Assembly: GCF_011326755.1 (NCBI RefSeq) | Contig: NZ_JAAOIE010000004.1 | Location: 299,369 to 363,368, forward strand | Length of the DNA stretch: 64,000 bases | Direction: 5' to 3' | DNA from: Cochlodiniinecator piscidefendens | GTDB taxonomy: Bacteria > Pseudomonadota > Alphaproteobacteria > Rhodobacterales > Rhodobacteraceae | Position numbers and translations under genes: made by a program | In this document: one piece after another, positions 44,456-53,635 of the stretch | Layout: every line of letters begins with the position of its first letter | Numbering within the stretch: the first letter of the stretch is position 1 | The notes under the pieces: generated by a model | The model's input: the letters and a program-made list of their open reading frames with translations, nothing else | What the model was told of the DNA's origin: nothing | The model's database searches: none

Positions 44456-44633
44456 GGTGAATTCCTTCCTGCGAAGAAGATAGCAACGAGGTTCGTATGC
44501 GTCGAAGCAAGCTTGCGTGAGAAATTGTTGATCGAAACTCACGGAAGCGAGAGTAATTTACTGAAAGAAATCGCCGAAAGCGCATTTGGCTCTTGATTCC
44601 AATCCTGAGGTGCCGTAATCCCTGCCTCGTCTT

Positions 44634-44709
44634 AGGGGTTTAGCTCAGTTGGTAGAGCATCGGTCTCCAAAACCGAGGGTCGTGGGTTCGAGTCCCTCAG
44701 CCCCTGCCA
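44634..44709 (+). tRNA. tRNA-Trp (anticodon CCA)
   Basis: A full cloverleaf can be folded. The acceptor arm AGGGGTT pairs with AGCCCCT, the D-arm is GCTC...GAGC, the anticodon arm TCGGT-CTCCAAA-ACCGA carries anticodon CCA, and the T-arm contains TTCGAGT. The discriminator G and an encoded CCA end (44707-44709) follow. trnW just upstream of secE-nusG is a conserved arrangement. Confidence 0.98.
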
Positions 44710-44794
44710 AGACACTTCCGTAAAATGTTATTAACAGGTTGAGCTCCGCACAGCTTTGAGTGTTTCGTTGCTGTGAAGAAAATTCAAAACCCGG

Positions 44795-45697
44795 TTAAGC
44801 TGCGGAAGCGATGACCGTTGCTTCAAAAGAACGAGAAATACGTTTTGCTGATTTGATTTGTTTGAAAGGTAGATTCTCGAAAATTTCTTCTAATTCTCTT
44901 TGAATCGCACTTCCGTCGTTACATAGATAATCCCCCGCTAAGAAGCTTTCGCTTGGGGATCCGTTTGCATACACGATTTGATGATCATCAAACATAAAAT
45001 GAATGTAGGTTACTTTTTCACAAGGGTATGACGTAACTGTGTTCCCGTTGATGAGCGCTTTGGCTGAGCAAAGGATTTGATCCTCACCCATGTAAAGCTG
45101 GGTGCGCCAGTCGGAAATGGCCATGCGGTGTTGCGGGGAAACAAATAGGTCAGATTCGGTGCCGAGTGTTCCCTTTTGGATCCGGACAGGGGCATAGCTA
45201 CCTAAGCCGGATACGGTGCGCTTCCCGATCCAACGGATGGGCTGGAAGCCGGAATCTTGAGTTTCGACTAAGTCACCAACTTTAAGGTGCTCCACAGCGA
45301 TTTCACCTCGGTTTGTGGCAATCAAAGTGCCACTGACAAAACAAGGCGGTCCGAGGTCGTTTACATCAAAGGTTGTACTGGTTGTTACAAAGGTCGTGGC
45401 TGTTGCAGTGCCGCCATCGGGCAAGACTGATCCATCGGTAGGGGTGAAATAGCGGCTGCCGTCTGCGGTATAAAATGTGGTCCCAACAATTGTCGTCCCA
45501 TCTATGGTGACTGTGTCACCTTCCCAAACGCGCGTGACATTACTTCCGTTGACCTGATCAGATCCATTGGCGTTAACGAATCCATCGTTGTCTGCGTCAT
45601 TCAGTGTAATTGAAATCACTGATATCGTTGTCGGAAGGCCCGGCGGATTGCCTGGGTCAAAGTTTCCACCAATTGCTTGGTCGTTATAGATAGCCAT
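44795..45697 (-). CDS. Hint-domain (Hedgehog/intein) protein
   Basis: A 300-residue protein. The N-terminal part (residues about 1-120) is rich in Thr, Gly, Asp and Asn and looks like an extracellular beta-structure (NDADNDGFVNANGSDQ). From about residue 124 comes a Hint_2 domain: CFVSGTLIATNRGEIAVEHL, GDLVETQDSGFQPIRWIG and SPQHRM. The start Cys and the histidine needed for autoprocessing are present. The downstream partner Asn/His-Asn of true inteins is not obvious. Hint_2 proteins are abundant in Rhodobacterales and many are probably secreted by type I systems. GGTGAG precedes the ATG at 45697. Confidence 0.82.
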   Translation of the reverse strand: MAIYNDQAIGGNFDPGNPPGLPTTISVISITLNDADNDGFVNANGSDQVNGSNVTRVWEGDTVTIDGTTIVGTTFYTADGSRYFTPTDGSVLPDGGTATATTFVTTSTTFDVNDLGPPCFVSGTLIATNRGEIAVEHLKVGDLVETQDSGFQPIRWIGKRTVSGLGSYAPVRIQKGTLGTESDLFVSPQHRMAISDWRTQLYMGEDQILCSAKALINGNTVTSYPCEKVTYIHFMFDDHQIVYANGSPSESFLAGDYLCNDGSAIQRELEEIFENLPFKQIKSAKRISRSFEATVIASAA

Positions 45698-45823
45698 GTC
45701 ACTCACCCAAAGTTAGCTTGGCAGCATAATTTGAGTTCCCCGAGAACATGGTTAAAAGGGGATTAAGGCGTAAATTGGATCACGTTTGTGGCGAGAACAT
45801 GTTTTTTGAGCTATCAGCAAGGC

Positions 45824-45852
45824 TTGAATTCCGATTGTGGAGCGCGTAAATG
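45824..45852 (+). promoter_or_regulatory. Candidate secE promoter
   Basis: TTGAAT (45824-45829) and TAAATG (45847-45852) with a 17-base spacer, ending 27 bases before the secE start. The -10 match is moderate. Confidence 0.4.
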
Positions 45853-45879
45853 GCTCTTTGATCCGTGAAAGGTATTTCG

Positions 45880-46074
45880 ATGGCTAAAACAAACCCTGCA
45901 CAATTCGTTCAGCAAGTGCGCGCTGAGGCATCCAAAATTGTTTGGCCGACCCGCCGCGAAGTTTTGCTAACAACCGCTATGGTCTTTGTCATGGCGGCAT
46001 TAACTGCGATCTTCTTCTCACTGGTGGATTTGATCATCCGCTTTGGGTTAGAGACGATATTAACATCCTTCTAA
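45880..46074 (+). CDS. secE: Preprotein translocase subunit SecE
   Basis: A 64-residue single-span SecE: MAKTNPAQFVQQVRAEASKI with the conserved VWPTRREVL amphipathic helix, then one membrane helix. It completes the SecYEG channel. The ATG at 45880 has AAAGG seven bases upstream and is preferred to a GTG at 45865. A terminator-like hairpin follows before nusG. Confidence 0.95.
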   Translation: MAKTNPAQFVQQVRAEASKIVWPTRREVLLTTAMVFVMAALTAIFFSLVDLIIRFGLETILTSF

Positions 46075-46143
46075 GGATAAAGCGTCTCTAAGCTCTTGAA
46101 ATATACCCTATTCAGGAGTAGAGCAGGCGTTGAAATCAGGACA

Positions 46144-46177
46144 GGCGTGCGGCGATTCGAGTTGCACGCTGTTTTTT
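46144..46177 (+). terminator. Terminator/attenuator between secE and nusG
   Basis: GCGTGC (46145-46150) pairs with GCACGC (46164-46169) and a G-T pair extends the stem; GTTTTTT follows. This is an intrinsic terminator shape in the 185-base secE-nusG gap. A second stem, CTAGGG/CCCTAG (46222-46239), lies just before the nusG ribosome-binding site. Confidence 0.65.
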
Positions 46178-46259
46178 GTTCTGAATGCAGATGGCTTAGC
46201 TGTCTGGAAATATTGAACTTTCTAGGGTCTGACCCCTAGGTGATGTGAGGCAGAAGACG

Positions 46260-46793
46260 ATGGCGAAACGGTGGTACTCGGTGAGCGTTCTCTCGAATTT
46301 CGAGAAAAAAATTGCCGAGCAGGTTAAGCTTTCTGTCATTGAGGCGGGTCTTGAGGACGAAATCGAAGAGGTTCTCGTTCCGACTGAAGAAGTGATCGAA
46401 GTGCGTCGCGGTAAGAAAGTTACCGCTGAGCGTCGTTTTATGCCGGGCTATGTTTTGGTCCGTATGGAGATGACCGACCGCGGTTATCACCTGATCAATT
46501 CTATCAACCGCGTCACAGGTTTTTTGGGTCCGCAAGGTCGCCCGATGCCAATGCGCGATGCTGAGGTGAATCAAATCCTCAACCGTGTTGAGGAAGGTAT
46601 CGAGGCGCCGCGTACTCTTATATCCTTTGAGGTGGGTGAAAAGGTCAATGTCAACGATGGTCCGTTTGAGGGCTTTGAGGGCATGGTCGAAGATGTGGAT
46701 GAAGAAAACAGCCGCCTGAAAGTGACTGTATCAATTTTTGGCCGGGCAACCCCGGTCGAGCTAGAATTTACTCAGGTTTCTAAAGAAGTCTGA
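46260..46793 (+). CDS. nusG: Transcription termination/antitermination factor NusG
   Basis: A 177-residue NusG. The N-terminal NGN domain begins KRWYSVSVLSNFEKKIAEQ and includes FMPGYVLVRMEM; the C-terminal KOW domain contains VNVNDGPFEGFEGMV. It couples RNA polymerase to Rho or the ribosome. The ATG at 46260 (GAGG upstream) is preferred to a GTG at 46245. Confidence 0.97.
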   Translation: MAKRWYSVSVLSNFEKKIAEQVKLSVIEAGLEDEIEEVLVPTEEVIEVRRGKKVTAERRFMPGYVLVRMEMTDRGYHLINSINRVTGFLGPQGRPMPMRDAEVNQILNRVEEGIEAPRTLISFEVGEKVNVNDGPFEGFEGMVEDVDEENSRLKVTVSIFGRATPVELEFTQVSKEV

Positions 46794-46814
46794 GTTTACT
46801 GCGGGAGGGGACGT

Positions 46815-46893
46815 GGGCGCGCCCAAATATCCGAACCGCACAACCCGAACTCTCGCTGACGCGTCAGTGGGAAGTTGAAAAAGGAAAAAGCTA
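46815..46893 (+). promoter_or_regulatory. Candidate L1-binding leader of rplK-rplA
   Basis: The 100-base gap before rplK contains two perfect palindromes, GGGCGCGCCC (46815-46824) and CTGACGCGTCAG (46856-46867), the latter running into GTGGGAAG. That resembles the L1 site on 23S rRNA (GUGGGA near a helix). L1 represses its own operon through such a mimic in many bacteria; the match here is by eye. Confidence 0.4.
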
Positions 46894-47319
46894 ATGGCTA
46901 AGAAGCTAGCTGGCACATTGAAGCTGCAGGTTCCTGCAGGTAAAGCCAACCCATCTCCACCTGTCGGCCCTGCATTGGGTCAGCGCGGGATTAACATTAT
47001 GGAATTCTGTAAAGCGTTTAACGCGAAAACAGCTGACCTTGATGTTGGTGCGCCTTGCCCGACTATCATTTCTTACTATCAGGATAAGTCCTTCACTATG
47101 GACATCAAGACGCCTCCTGCGTCTTACTTCCTTAAGAAAGCTGCAAAGCTGTCTTCTGGTGCGAAGCTTCCTGGTCGTGAAACTGTAGGTTCTGTTTCTG
47201 TTGCTCAGGTGAAAGAAATCGCCGAAGCAAAAATGAAAGACCTGAACGCAAACGATATCGATGCTGCAATGCAGATTATTCTCGGTTCAGCGCGCTCTAT
47301 GGGCATTGAGGTGAAGTAA
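46894..47319 (+). CDS. rplK: 50S ribosomal protein L11
   Basis: A 141-residue L11 with [20 protein letters not shown], the proline-rich 23S-binding hinge, and the C-terminal RNA-binding domain ending [11 protein letters not shown]. It forms the GTPase-associated centre with L10-L12. The stop overlaps the rplA start (TAATG). Confidence 0.98.
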   Translation: MAKKLAGTLKLQVPAGKANPSPPVGPALGQRGINIMEFCKAFNAKTADLDVGAPCPTIISYYQDKSFTMDIKTPPASYFLKKAAKLSSGAKLPGRETVGSVSVAQVKEIAEAKMKDLNANDIDAAMQIILGSARSMGIEVK

Positions 47320-48017
47320 TGGCAAAGCTTGGTAAACGTACACGCGCTGCGCGTGAAGCATTCGCTGGCAAAAACAACATCACAGTTGAAGATGCTGTCG
47401 CATTGGTGAAAACCGGCGCGACTGCAAAATTCGACGAAACTGTTGAAATCGCGATGAACCTCGGTGTTGACCCACGTCACGCTGACCAAATGGTTCGTGG
47501 CGTTGTTACTCTGCCAAACGGCACTGGTAAAACTGTTCGCGTAGCAGTATTTGCTCGTGGCCCTAAAGCAGACGAAGCAACTGCAGCTGGTGCGGACATC
47601 GTTGGTGCAGAAGACCTGATGGAAACCATCCAGTCTGGCAAAATCGAATTCGATCGTTGCATTGCAACACCGGATATGATGCCAATTGTTGGTCGCCTTG
47701 GTAAAATCCTTGGCCCACGCAACTTGATGCCAAACCCAAAAGTTGGCACTGTAACTATGGACGTCAAATCTGCTGTTGAAGCGGCAAAAGGCGGCGAAGT
47801 TCAGTTCAAAGTTGAAAAAGCTGGTGTTGTTCACGCAGGTATTGGTAAAGCATCTTTTGATGCGGCTGCTCTTGCTGAAAACATTCGTGCGTTTGTTGGT
47901 GCTGTTTCAAAGGCGAAACCATCAGGTTCAAAAGGCGCTTACATGAAGAAGATCGTTGTATCTTCTACAATGGGCCCTGGCGTAACTGTGAACGTAGAAT
48001 CAGCAAACGCTGAATAA
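47319..48017 (+). CDS. rplA: 50S ribosomal protein L1
   Basis: A 232-residue L1: [10 protein letters not shown], the [13 protein letters not shown] block, [21 protein letters not shown] and the [11 protein letters not shown]-terminal domain. It binds the L1 stalk and likely represses rplK-rplA. It is coupled to rplK by a one-base overlap. Confidence 0.98.
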   Translation: MAKLGKRTRAAREAFAGKNNITVEDAVALVKTGATAKFDETVEIAMNLGVDPRHADQMVRGVVTLPNGTGKTVRVAVFARGPKADEATAAGADIVGAEDLMETIQSGKIEFDRCIATPDMMPIVGRLGKILGPRNLMPNPKVGTVTMDVKSAVEAAKGGEVQFKVEKAGVVHAGIGKASFDAAALAENIRAFVGAVSKAKPSGSKGAYMKKIVVSSTMGPGVTVNVESANAE

Positions 48018-48250
48018 GAATTTGCTGGGGTGACCCAGCGAATGGCGGGGCTTTACGGCCCCGTCCTGTCCGAGACGGAGGGTTGGCTAACGCCTTTAAT
48101 TCCTTCCTGAGATGGGGAACGAGACGATTTACCGATGGGCTTGACCCTCGGGTGATCTAGGCCTCGGGACCCTGAATATTGGACCCGAACGCGGCCCATT
48201 TGGGTTGCAAAACTGAGCCGGGGAGTGATCCCCAAATTTGGAGTAAAACT
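48018..48250 (+). promoter_or_regulatory. rplJ leader region
   Basis: The 233 bases before rplJ are highly structured. GCTGGG/CCCAGC (48024-48039) closes on a GTGA loop, CGGGGC/GCCCCG (48046-48063) follows, and further G/C-rich segments lie downstream. In many bacteria the L10-L12 complex binds the rplJ leader to repress translation; the position fits, but I cannot confirm the binding motif. Confidence 0.6.
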
Positions 48251-48766
48251 GTGGATAGAGCACAAAAAGAAAAATTGGTCGATGAGCTCGGCCAAATCTT
48301 TGAAAGCTCTGGCGTTGTAGTGGTTTCCCGCTACGAAGGTCTCACGGTTGCTGAGATGCAAGACCTGCGCGCTCAAATGAGCGAAGCTGGTGGGTCTGTG
48401 CGTGTTGCCAAAAACAGGCTCGCCAAGATCGCCCTTGATGGGAAGCCCTGCGCAAGCATCGCTGACTATCTGTCGGGTATGACTGTGATCGCTTATTCAG
48501 AAGACCCTGTGGCAGCTGCCAAAGTGGTCGAAGCGTATTCTAAGACTAACGACAAGCTCGTTATTCTTGGGGGCGCGATGGGTGACACAGCTCTGGACGT
48601 TGCTGGCGTGAAAGCCGTTGCATCGATGCCATCCCGCGAGGAGCTTATTGCTTCTATCGTTGGCTGCATTGGCGCACCTGCTTCCAACATCGCTGGCGCG
48701 ATTGGCGCACCTGCAAGCAATATCGCCGGCATCTTGTCTTCTATCGAAGACAAGGCTGCGGCTTAA
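48251..48766 (+). CDS. rplJ: 50S ribosomal protein L10
   Basis: A 171-residue L10 beginning [17 protein letters not shown] at a GTG codon preceded by GGAG, with the RNA-binding [15 protein letters not shown] and C-terminal L12-binding helix. A longer frame from 48179 lies in the regulatory leader and is rejected. The C-terminal part repeats [20 protein letters not shown], a short duplication typical of alphaproteobacterial L10. Confidence 0.97.
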   Translation: MDRAQKEKLVDELGQIFESSGVVVVSRYEGLTVAEMQDLRAQMSEAGGSVRVAKNRLAKIALDGKPCASIADYLSGMTVIAYSEDPVAAAKVVEAYSKTNDKLVILGGAMGDTALDVAGVKAVASMPSREELIASIVGCIGAPASNIAGAIGAPASNIAGILSSIEDKAAA

Positions 48767-48836
48767 GCAACATGAGACCTGCGTAGGGGTATCCCCATAA
48801 CGTTGGAACACATCTAAACTGAACGGAAACAGTATA

Positions 48837-49208
48837 ATGGCTGATCTGAAAAAACTTGCTGAAGAGATCGTTGGTCTGACCCTTCTCGAAGCACAAGAAC
48901 TGAAAACCATCCTCAAAGACGAGTATGGCATCGAACCAGCTGCTGGCGGCGCTGTAATGATGGCTGGCCCAGCTGACGGCGGCGCTGCTGCTGAAGAACA
49001 AACTGAATTTGACGTTGTTCTGAAAAATGCAGGCGCTTCTAAAATCAACGTGATTAAAGAAGTTCGCGGCATCACTGGTCTTGGCCTCAAAGAAGCTAAA
49101 ACATTGGTTGAAGCTGGCGGCAAAATCAAAGAAGGCGTTGATAAAGCAGAAGCTGAAGACGTCAAAGCGAAGCTGGAAGCAGCTGGCGCAGAAGTCGAAT
49201 TGGCTTAA
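48837..49208 (+). CDS. rplL: 50S ribosomal protein L7/L12
   Basis: A 123-residue L12: N-terminal dimerisation helices ([20 protein letters not shown]), an Ala/Gly hinge and the C-terminal factor-binding domain with [20 protein letters not shown]. It recruits translation GTPases. Confidence 0.98.
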   Translation: MADLKKLAEEIVGLTLLEAQELKTILKDEYGIEPAAGGAVMMAGPADGGAAAEEQTEFDVVLKNAGASKINVIKEVRGITGLGLKEAKTLVEAGGKIKEGVDKAEAEDVKAKLEAAGAEVELA

Positions 49209-49247
49209 GCCTTTTCTGGCCCCAGCACTGGGAGCCACTAAAATTCA

Positions 49248-49275
49248 GGCTGGATCCGGGTTCCCGGGTCCAGCC
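49248..49275 (+). other. rplL-rpoB intercistronic hairpin
   Basis: GGCTGGATCCGG (49248-49259) and CCGGGTCCAGCC (49264-49275) form a 12-bp stem with one G-T pair and a GTTC loop, with no T-run after it. The same position in enterobacteria carries an attenuator and an RNase III processing site; here it could tune rpoBC relative to rplJL. Confidence 0.7.
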
Positions 49276-49453
49276 GAACCTGTCTTAGCAAAGGCGTTCT
49301 GGCGAATGTGTTTTCTAAGATGTGTTCAATGGATCGGGAGCAGGCCGGTGGGACGGTCAGCGGGAATTGGTCCGAATATATCCTTTCGTGTGCGGCGCGG
49401 CCTTGTGGCCCGACTTGGACGTGCCCGCGAAAACAAAGAAGGTGACCACGCAT

Positions 49454-52400
49454 ATGGCTCAATCTTACCTAGGCCAAAAACGGCTTCGGAAATACTTCGG
49501 TAAAATCCGTGAAGTTCTTGAGATGCCGAATCTTATTGAGGTTCAGAAATCATCTTATGATCTGTTCTTGAAATCTGGCGATACGCTGGAGCCCATGGAC
49601 GGCGAAGGTATCAAAGGTGTTTTCCAATCGGTTTTCCCGATTAAGGATTTCAACGAGACTTCCATTCTTGAATTCGTGAAATACGAACTCGAGAAGCCAA
49701 AATATGATGTTGAAGAATGTCAGCAACGCGACATGACTTACGCAGCACCGTTGAAGGTGACATTGCGTTTGATCGTGTTCGATATTGATGAAGATACTGG
49801 CGCGAAATCTGTAAAAGACATCAAAGAGCAAGACGTATTCATGGGCGACATGCCTTTGATGACCCCGAACGGCACATTCGTCGTGAACGGGACCGAACGT
49901 GTGATCGTTTCCCAGATGCACCGTTCGCCTGGCGTGTTCTTTGACCATGACAAAGGCAAAACGCATTCTTCAGGTAAGCTCCTGTTTGCGTGTCGTATTA
50001 TCCCTTACCGTGGGTCATGGCTCGATTTCGAATTTGATGCCAAAGACATCGTGTTTGCACGGATCGACCGTCGTCGTAAGTTGCCTGTCACCACGCTGCT
50101 TTATGCGCTGGGTCTGGACCAAGAGGGCATCATGGATGCCTATTACGACACCGTAGATTTCAAACTGAAGAAGAACAAAGGTTGGGCAACCAAGTTCTTC
50201 CCAGAGCGTCTGCGCGGTACACGTCCAACTTATGATTTGGTCGATGCAGCAACTGGCGAAGTTATCGCCGAAGCGGGCAAAAAAGTAACGCCACGTGCCG
50301 TGAAAAAATTGATCGAAGAAGGTTCTGTTACTGAGCTTCTCGTGCCGTTTGATCACATCGTGGGCCGTTTTGTTGCGAAAGACATTATCAACGAAGAAAC
50401 TGGTGCGATCTACGCAGAAGCCGGCGATGAGTTGACTTGGGAAGTGGACAAAGACGGCGATGTTATCGGCGGCACATTAAAAGAATTGCTGGACGCTGGC
50501 ATTCTCGACATCCCTGTTCTGGATATCGACAACATCAACGTTGGTCCTTACATCCGCAACACAGTTGCGGCAGATAAAAACATGGGTCGCGATACTGCGC
50601 TCATGGATATCTACCGTGTGATGCGTCCGGGTGAGCCACCCACTGTTGAAGCAGCAAGCAACCTGTTTGACACATTGTTCTTTGATAGCGAACGCTATGA
50701 CTTGTCCGCCGTTGGCCGGGTAAAAATGAACATGCGTCTCGCGCTTGATGCCGAAGACACAATGCGCACCTTGCGCAAAGAAGACATTGTTTCTTGTATC
50801 AAAGCGTTGGTTGACCTGCGCGATGGTCGCGGTGGCATCGACGACATTGACCACCTCGGCAACCGTCGTGTGCGTTCTGTTGGCGAGCTGATGGAAAACC
50901 AATACCGCGTTGGCCTATTGCGCATGGAACGTGCGATCAAAGAGCGGATGTCTTCCGTTGAGATCGACACGGTCATGCCGCAAGATTTGATCAACGCCAA
51001 ACCGGCTGCTGCGGCTGTTCGCGAGTTCTTTGGCTCTTCTCAGCTGTCACAGTTCATGGACCAAACCAACCCATTGTCAGAAGTAACGCACAAGCGCCGC
51101 TTGTCTGCGCTTGGGCCTGGTGGTTTGACCCGCGAACGTGCTGGCTTTGAGGTGCGTGACGTTCACACCACACACTACGGTCGTATGTGTCCGATTGAGA
51201 CACCAGAGGGTCCAAACATTGGTTTGATCAACTCTTTGGCGACATTTGCACGTGTTAACAAATACGGTTTCATCGAAACGCCTTATCGTAAGGTTGAAAA
51301 TGGTCATGTAACGGACGAAGTTCACTACATGTCTGCGACCGAAGAAATGCGCCACACTGTAGCGCAGGCCAACGCGTCACTTGATGAAAACGATAATTTC
51401 GTCAACGAATTGGTTAACACACGCCAATCAGGTGACTACCAAATGTCTCCACGTGAAAATGTTGATCTGATCGACGTTTCACCAAAGCAGTTGGTATCTG
51501 TTGCGGCATCTTTGATTCCATTCCTTGAAAACGACGATGCGAACCGGGCCTTGATGGGCTCGAACATGATGCGTCAGGCGGTTCCACTGCTTCAGGCCGA
51601 AGCGCCTTTGGTTGGTACCGGGATCGAGGAAATTGTTGCACGTGACTCTGGTGCGGCGATCATGGCGAAACGCGGTGGTGTCATCGACCAAGTTGATGCA
51701 ACACGTATCGTTGTACGCGCGACCGAAGATCTCGAGTTGGGTGATGCGGGTGTTGATATCTATCGCATGCGCAAATTCCAACGTTCCAACCAAAACACCT
51801 GCATTAACCAGCGTCCGCTGGTGAAAGTTGGCGATAAGGTTGGCAAAGGCGAAGTTATTGCTGACGGTCCATCCACGGATATGGGTGAATTGTCCCTAGG
51901 TAAAAATGTGATCGTCGCGTTTATGCCTTGGAACGGCTATAACTACGAAGACTCCATCCTGATTTCTGAGCGCATCGCGCGTGACGACGTATTCACATCG
52001 ATTCACATCGAAGAATTCGAAGTTGCGGCCCGTGATACAAAGCTCGGTCCAGAGGAAATCACACGCGACATTCCGAACGTCGGTGAAGAAGCGCTGCGCA
52101 ACCTCGACGAGGCTGGTATCGTTTACATCGGTGCGGATGTTGAACCGGGTGATATCCTAGTTGGTAAGATCACACCAAAAGGCGAAAGCCCGATGACACC
52201 AGAAGAAAAACTTCTGCGTGCTATCTTTGGTGAAAAAGCATCTGACGTGCGCGATACATCGTTGCGCGTGAAACCGGGTGATTTCGGGACTGTTGTTGAA
52301 GTTCGTGTATTCAACCGCCACGGCGTTGAAAAAGACGAACGTGCTTTGCAGATCGAACGCGAAGAAGTTGAACAACTTGCTCGTGACCGCGACGATGAGC

Positions 52401-53587
52401 TCGCGATCCTTGACCGCAACATCTATGCGCGCCTGAAAGGTGTGTTGTTGGGTAAAACTGCGGTTAAAGGTCCAAAAGGCATTCGTCCGAAAACCGAAAT
52501 CACCGACGAAGTACTGGCAACAATGTCACGTGGTCTTTGGTGGCAGCTTGCTGTTGAAGAAGAGAGCGACGCGCAAATCGTCGAGGCTCTGAACGCGCAG
52601 TATGATGTTCAGAAACGTACGCTCGAAGCACGTTTCGAAGACAAAGTCGAAAAAGTACGTCGTGGTGATGACTTGCCACCAGGTGTGATGAAGATGGTTA
52701 AAGTCTTTATCGCGGTGAAGCGTAAGCTTCAGCCGGGCGATAAAATGGCGGGTCGTCACGGGAACAAAGGTGTTATTTCCAAGGTTGTACCAATGGAAGA
52801 CATGCCGTTCCTCGCCGATGGTACGCCGGTTGACTTTTGTCTGAACCCACTGGGTGTGCCTTCACGTATGAACGTTGGTCAGATCCTTGAAACCCATATG
52901 GGTTGGGCCGCACGTGGTCTTGGTCTTGATATCGATGGCGCACTGCAAGACTACCGTCGTTCTGGTGATCTGACGCCTGTTCGTGATGCTATGAAAAACG
53001 CCTATGGTGAAAATGTCTACGACGAAGGCATTGCCAGCATGGACGAGGCAGAATTGGTCGAAGCTGCGGGTAACGTAACCCGTGGTGTGCCAATCGCGAC
53101 GCCTGTTTTCGATGGTGCCAAAGAGGCAGATGTTAATGACTCGCTTACACGTGCTGGGTTTGACACTTCTGGTCAGTCTGTCTTGTTTGACGGACGTACC
53201 GGTGAACAGTTCGCTCGTGAAGTGACAGTCGGCGTTAAATATCTTCTGAAACTGCACCACCTTGTGGATGACAAAATCCACGCACGTTCGACTGGTCCAT
53301 ACTCACTTGTTACGCAGCAGCCGCTGGGTGGTAAGGCGCAGTTTGGTGGTCAGCGCTTTGGGGAAATGGAAGTCTGGGCTCTCGAAGCTTATGGCGCAGC
53401 CTACACCCTGCAAGAGATGCTTACCGTGAAGTCAGATGACGTTGCGGGCCGGACCAAAGTCTATGAGTCTATCGTCAAAGGCGAAGACAACTATGAGGCT
53501 GGCGTTCCAGAAAGCTTTAACGTGCTGGTGAAAGAAGTCCGGGGCCTCGGCCTCAACATGGAACTCCTGGATGCGGAGGAAGAGTAA
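49454..53587 (+). CDS. rpoB: RNA polymerase subunit beta
   Basis: A 1377-residue beta subunit starting [17 protein letters not shown] at an ATG preceded by AAGGTGA; a longer frame from 49322 is rejected. The rifampicin pocket is in the sensitive form: [12 protein letters not shown] with Asp536, then His546 and Ser551. The [12 protein letters not shown] catalytic-loop motif and the C-terminal [19 protein letters not shown] are intact. Confidence 0.98.
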   Translation: MAQSYLGQKRLRKYFGKIREVLEMPNLIEVQKSSYDLFLKSGDTLEPMDGEGIKGVFQSVFPIKDFNETSILEFVKYELEKPKYDVEECQQRDMTYAAPLKVTLRLIVFDIDEDTGAKSVKDIKEQDVFMGDMPLMTPNGTFVVNGTERVIVSQMHRSPGVFFDHDKGKTHSSGKLLFACRIIPYRGSWLDFEFDAKDIVFARIDRRRKLPVTTLLYALGLDQEGIMDAYYDTVDFKLKKNKGWATKFFPERLRGTRPTYDLVDAATGEVIAEAGKKVTPRAVKKLIEEGSVTELLVPFDHIVGRFVAKDIINEETGAIYAEAGDELTWEVDKDGDVIGGTLKELLDAGILDIPVLDIDNINVGPYIRNTVAADKNMGRDTALMDIYRVMRPGEPPTVEAASNLFDTLFFDSERYDLSAVGRVKMNMRLALDAEDTMRTLRKEDIVSCIKALVDLRDGRGGIDDIDHLGNRRVRSVGELMENQYRVGLLRMERAIKERMSSVEIDTVMPQDLINAKPAAAAVREFFGSSQLSQFMDQTNPLSEVTHKRRLSALGPGGLTRERAGFEVRDVHTTHYGRMCPIETPEGPNIGLINSLATFARVNKYGFIETPYRKVENGHVTDEVHYMSATEEMRHTVAQANASLDENDNFVNELVNTRQSGDYQMSPRENVDLIDVSPKQLVSVAASLIPFLENDDANRALMGSNMMRQAVPLLQAEAPLVGTGIEEIVARDSGAAIMAKRGGVIDQVDATRIVVRATEDLELGDAGVDIYRMRKFQRSNQNTCINQRPLVKVGDKVGKGEVIADGPSTDMGELSLGKNVIVAFMPWNGYNYEDSILISERIARDDVFTSIHIEEFEVAARDTKLGPEEITRDIPNVGEEALRNLDEAGIVYIGADVEPGDILVGKITPKGESPMTPEEKLLRAIFGEKASDVRDTSLRVKPGDFGTVVEVRVFNRHGVEKDERALQIEREEVEQLARDRDDELAILDRNIYARLKGVLLGKTAVKGPKGIRPKTEITDEVLATMSRGLWWQLAVEEESDAQIVEALNAQYDVQKRTLEARFEDKVEKVRRGDDLPPGVMKMVKVFIAVKRKLQPGDKMAGRHGNKGVISKVVPMEDMPFLADGTPVDFCLNPLGVPSRMNVGQILETHMGWAARGLGLDIDGALQDYRRSGDLTPVRDAMKNAYGENVYDEGIASMDEAELVEAAGNVTRGVPIATPVFDGAKEADVNDSLTRAGFDTSGQSVLFDGRTGEQFAREVTVGVKYLLKLHHLVDDKIHARSTGPYSLVTQQPLGGKAQFGGQRFGEMEVWALEAYGAAYTLQEMLTVKSDDVAGRTKVYESIVKGEDNYEAGVPESFNVLVKEVRGLGLNMELLDAEEE

Positions 53588-53635
53588 GGCGTTCGCGCCT
53601 TCCTCATCCCATCCCCTTAGAAAAAGGTACGCAAA

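Noticed and set aside
44634..44709. rRNA operon near the tRNA gene
   Set aside because: Only a single tRNA-Trp is present; no 16S or 23S signature sequence was seen.
47205..47834. Minus-strand open frame of 209 residues opposite rplK-rplA
   Set aside because: Shadow of ribosomal genes; Phe/Cys/His/Asn-rich translation typical of antisense frames.
48179..48250. N-terminal extension of L10
   Set aside because: It lies in the structured leader, and the GTG at 48251 gives the usual L10 length.
48497..49165. Long minus-strand open frame of 222 residues opposite rplJ-rplL
   Set aside because: It is the mirror of two highly biased ribosomal genes; low-complexity composition, no ribosome-binding site and no recognisable family.
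49322..49453. N-terminal extension of RpoB
   Set aside because: The extra 44 codons do not match the family start; the ATG at 49454 has a good ribosome-binding site and the standard N-terminus.
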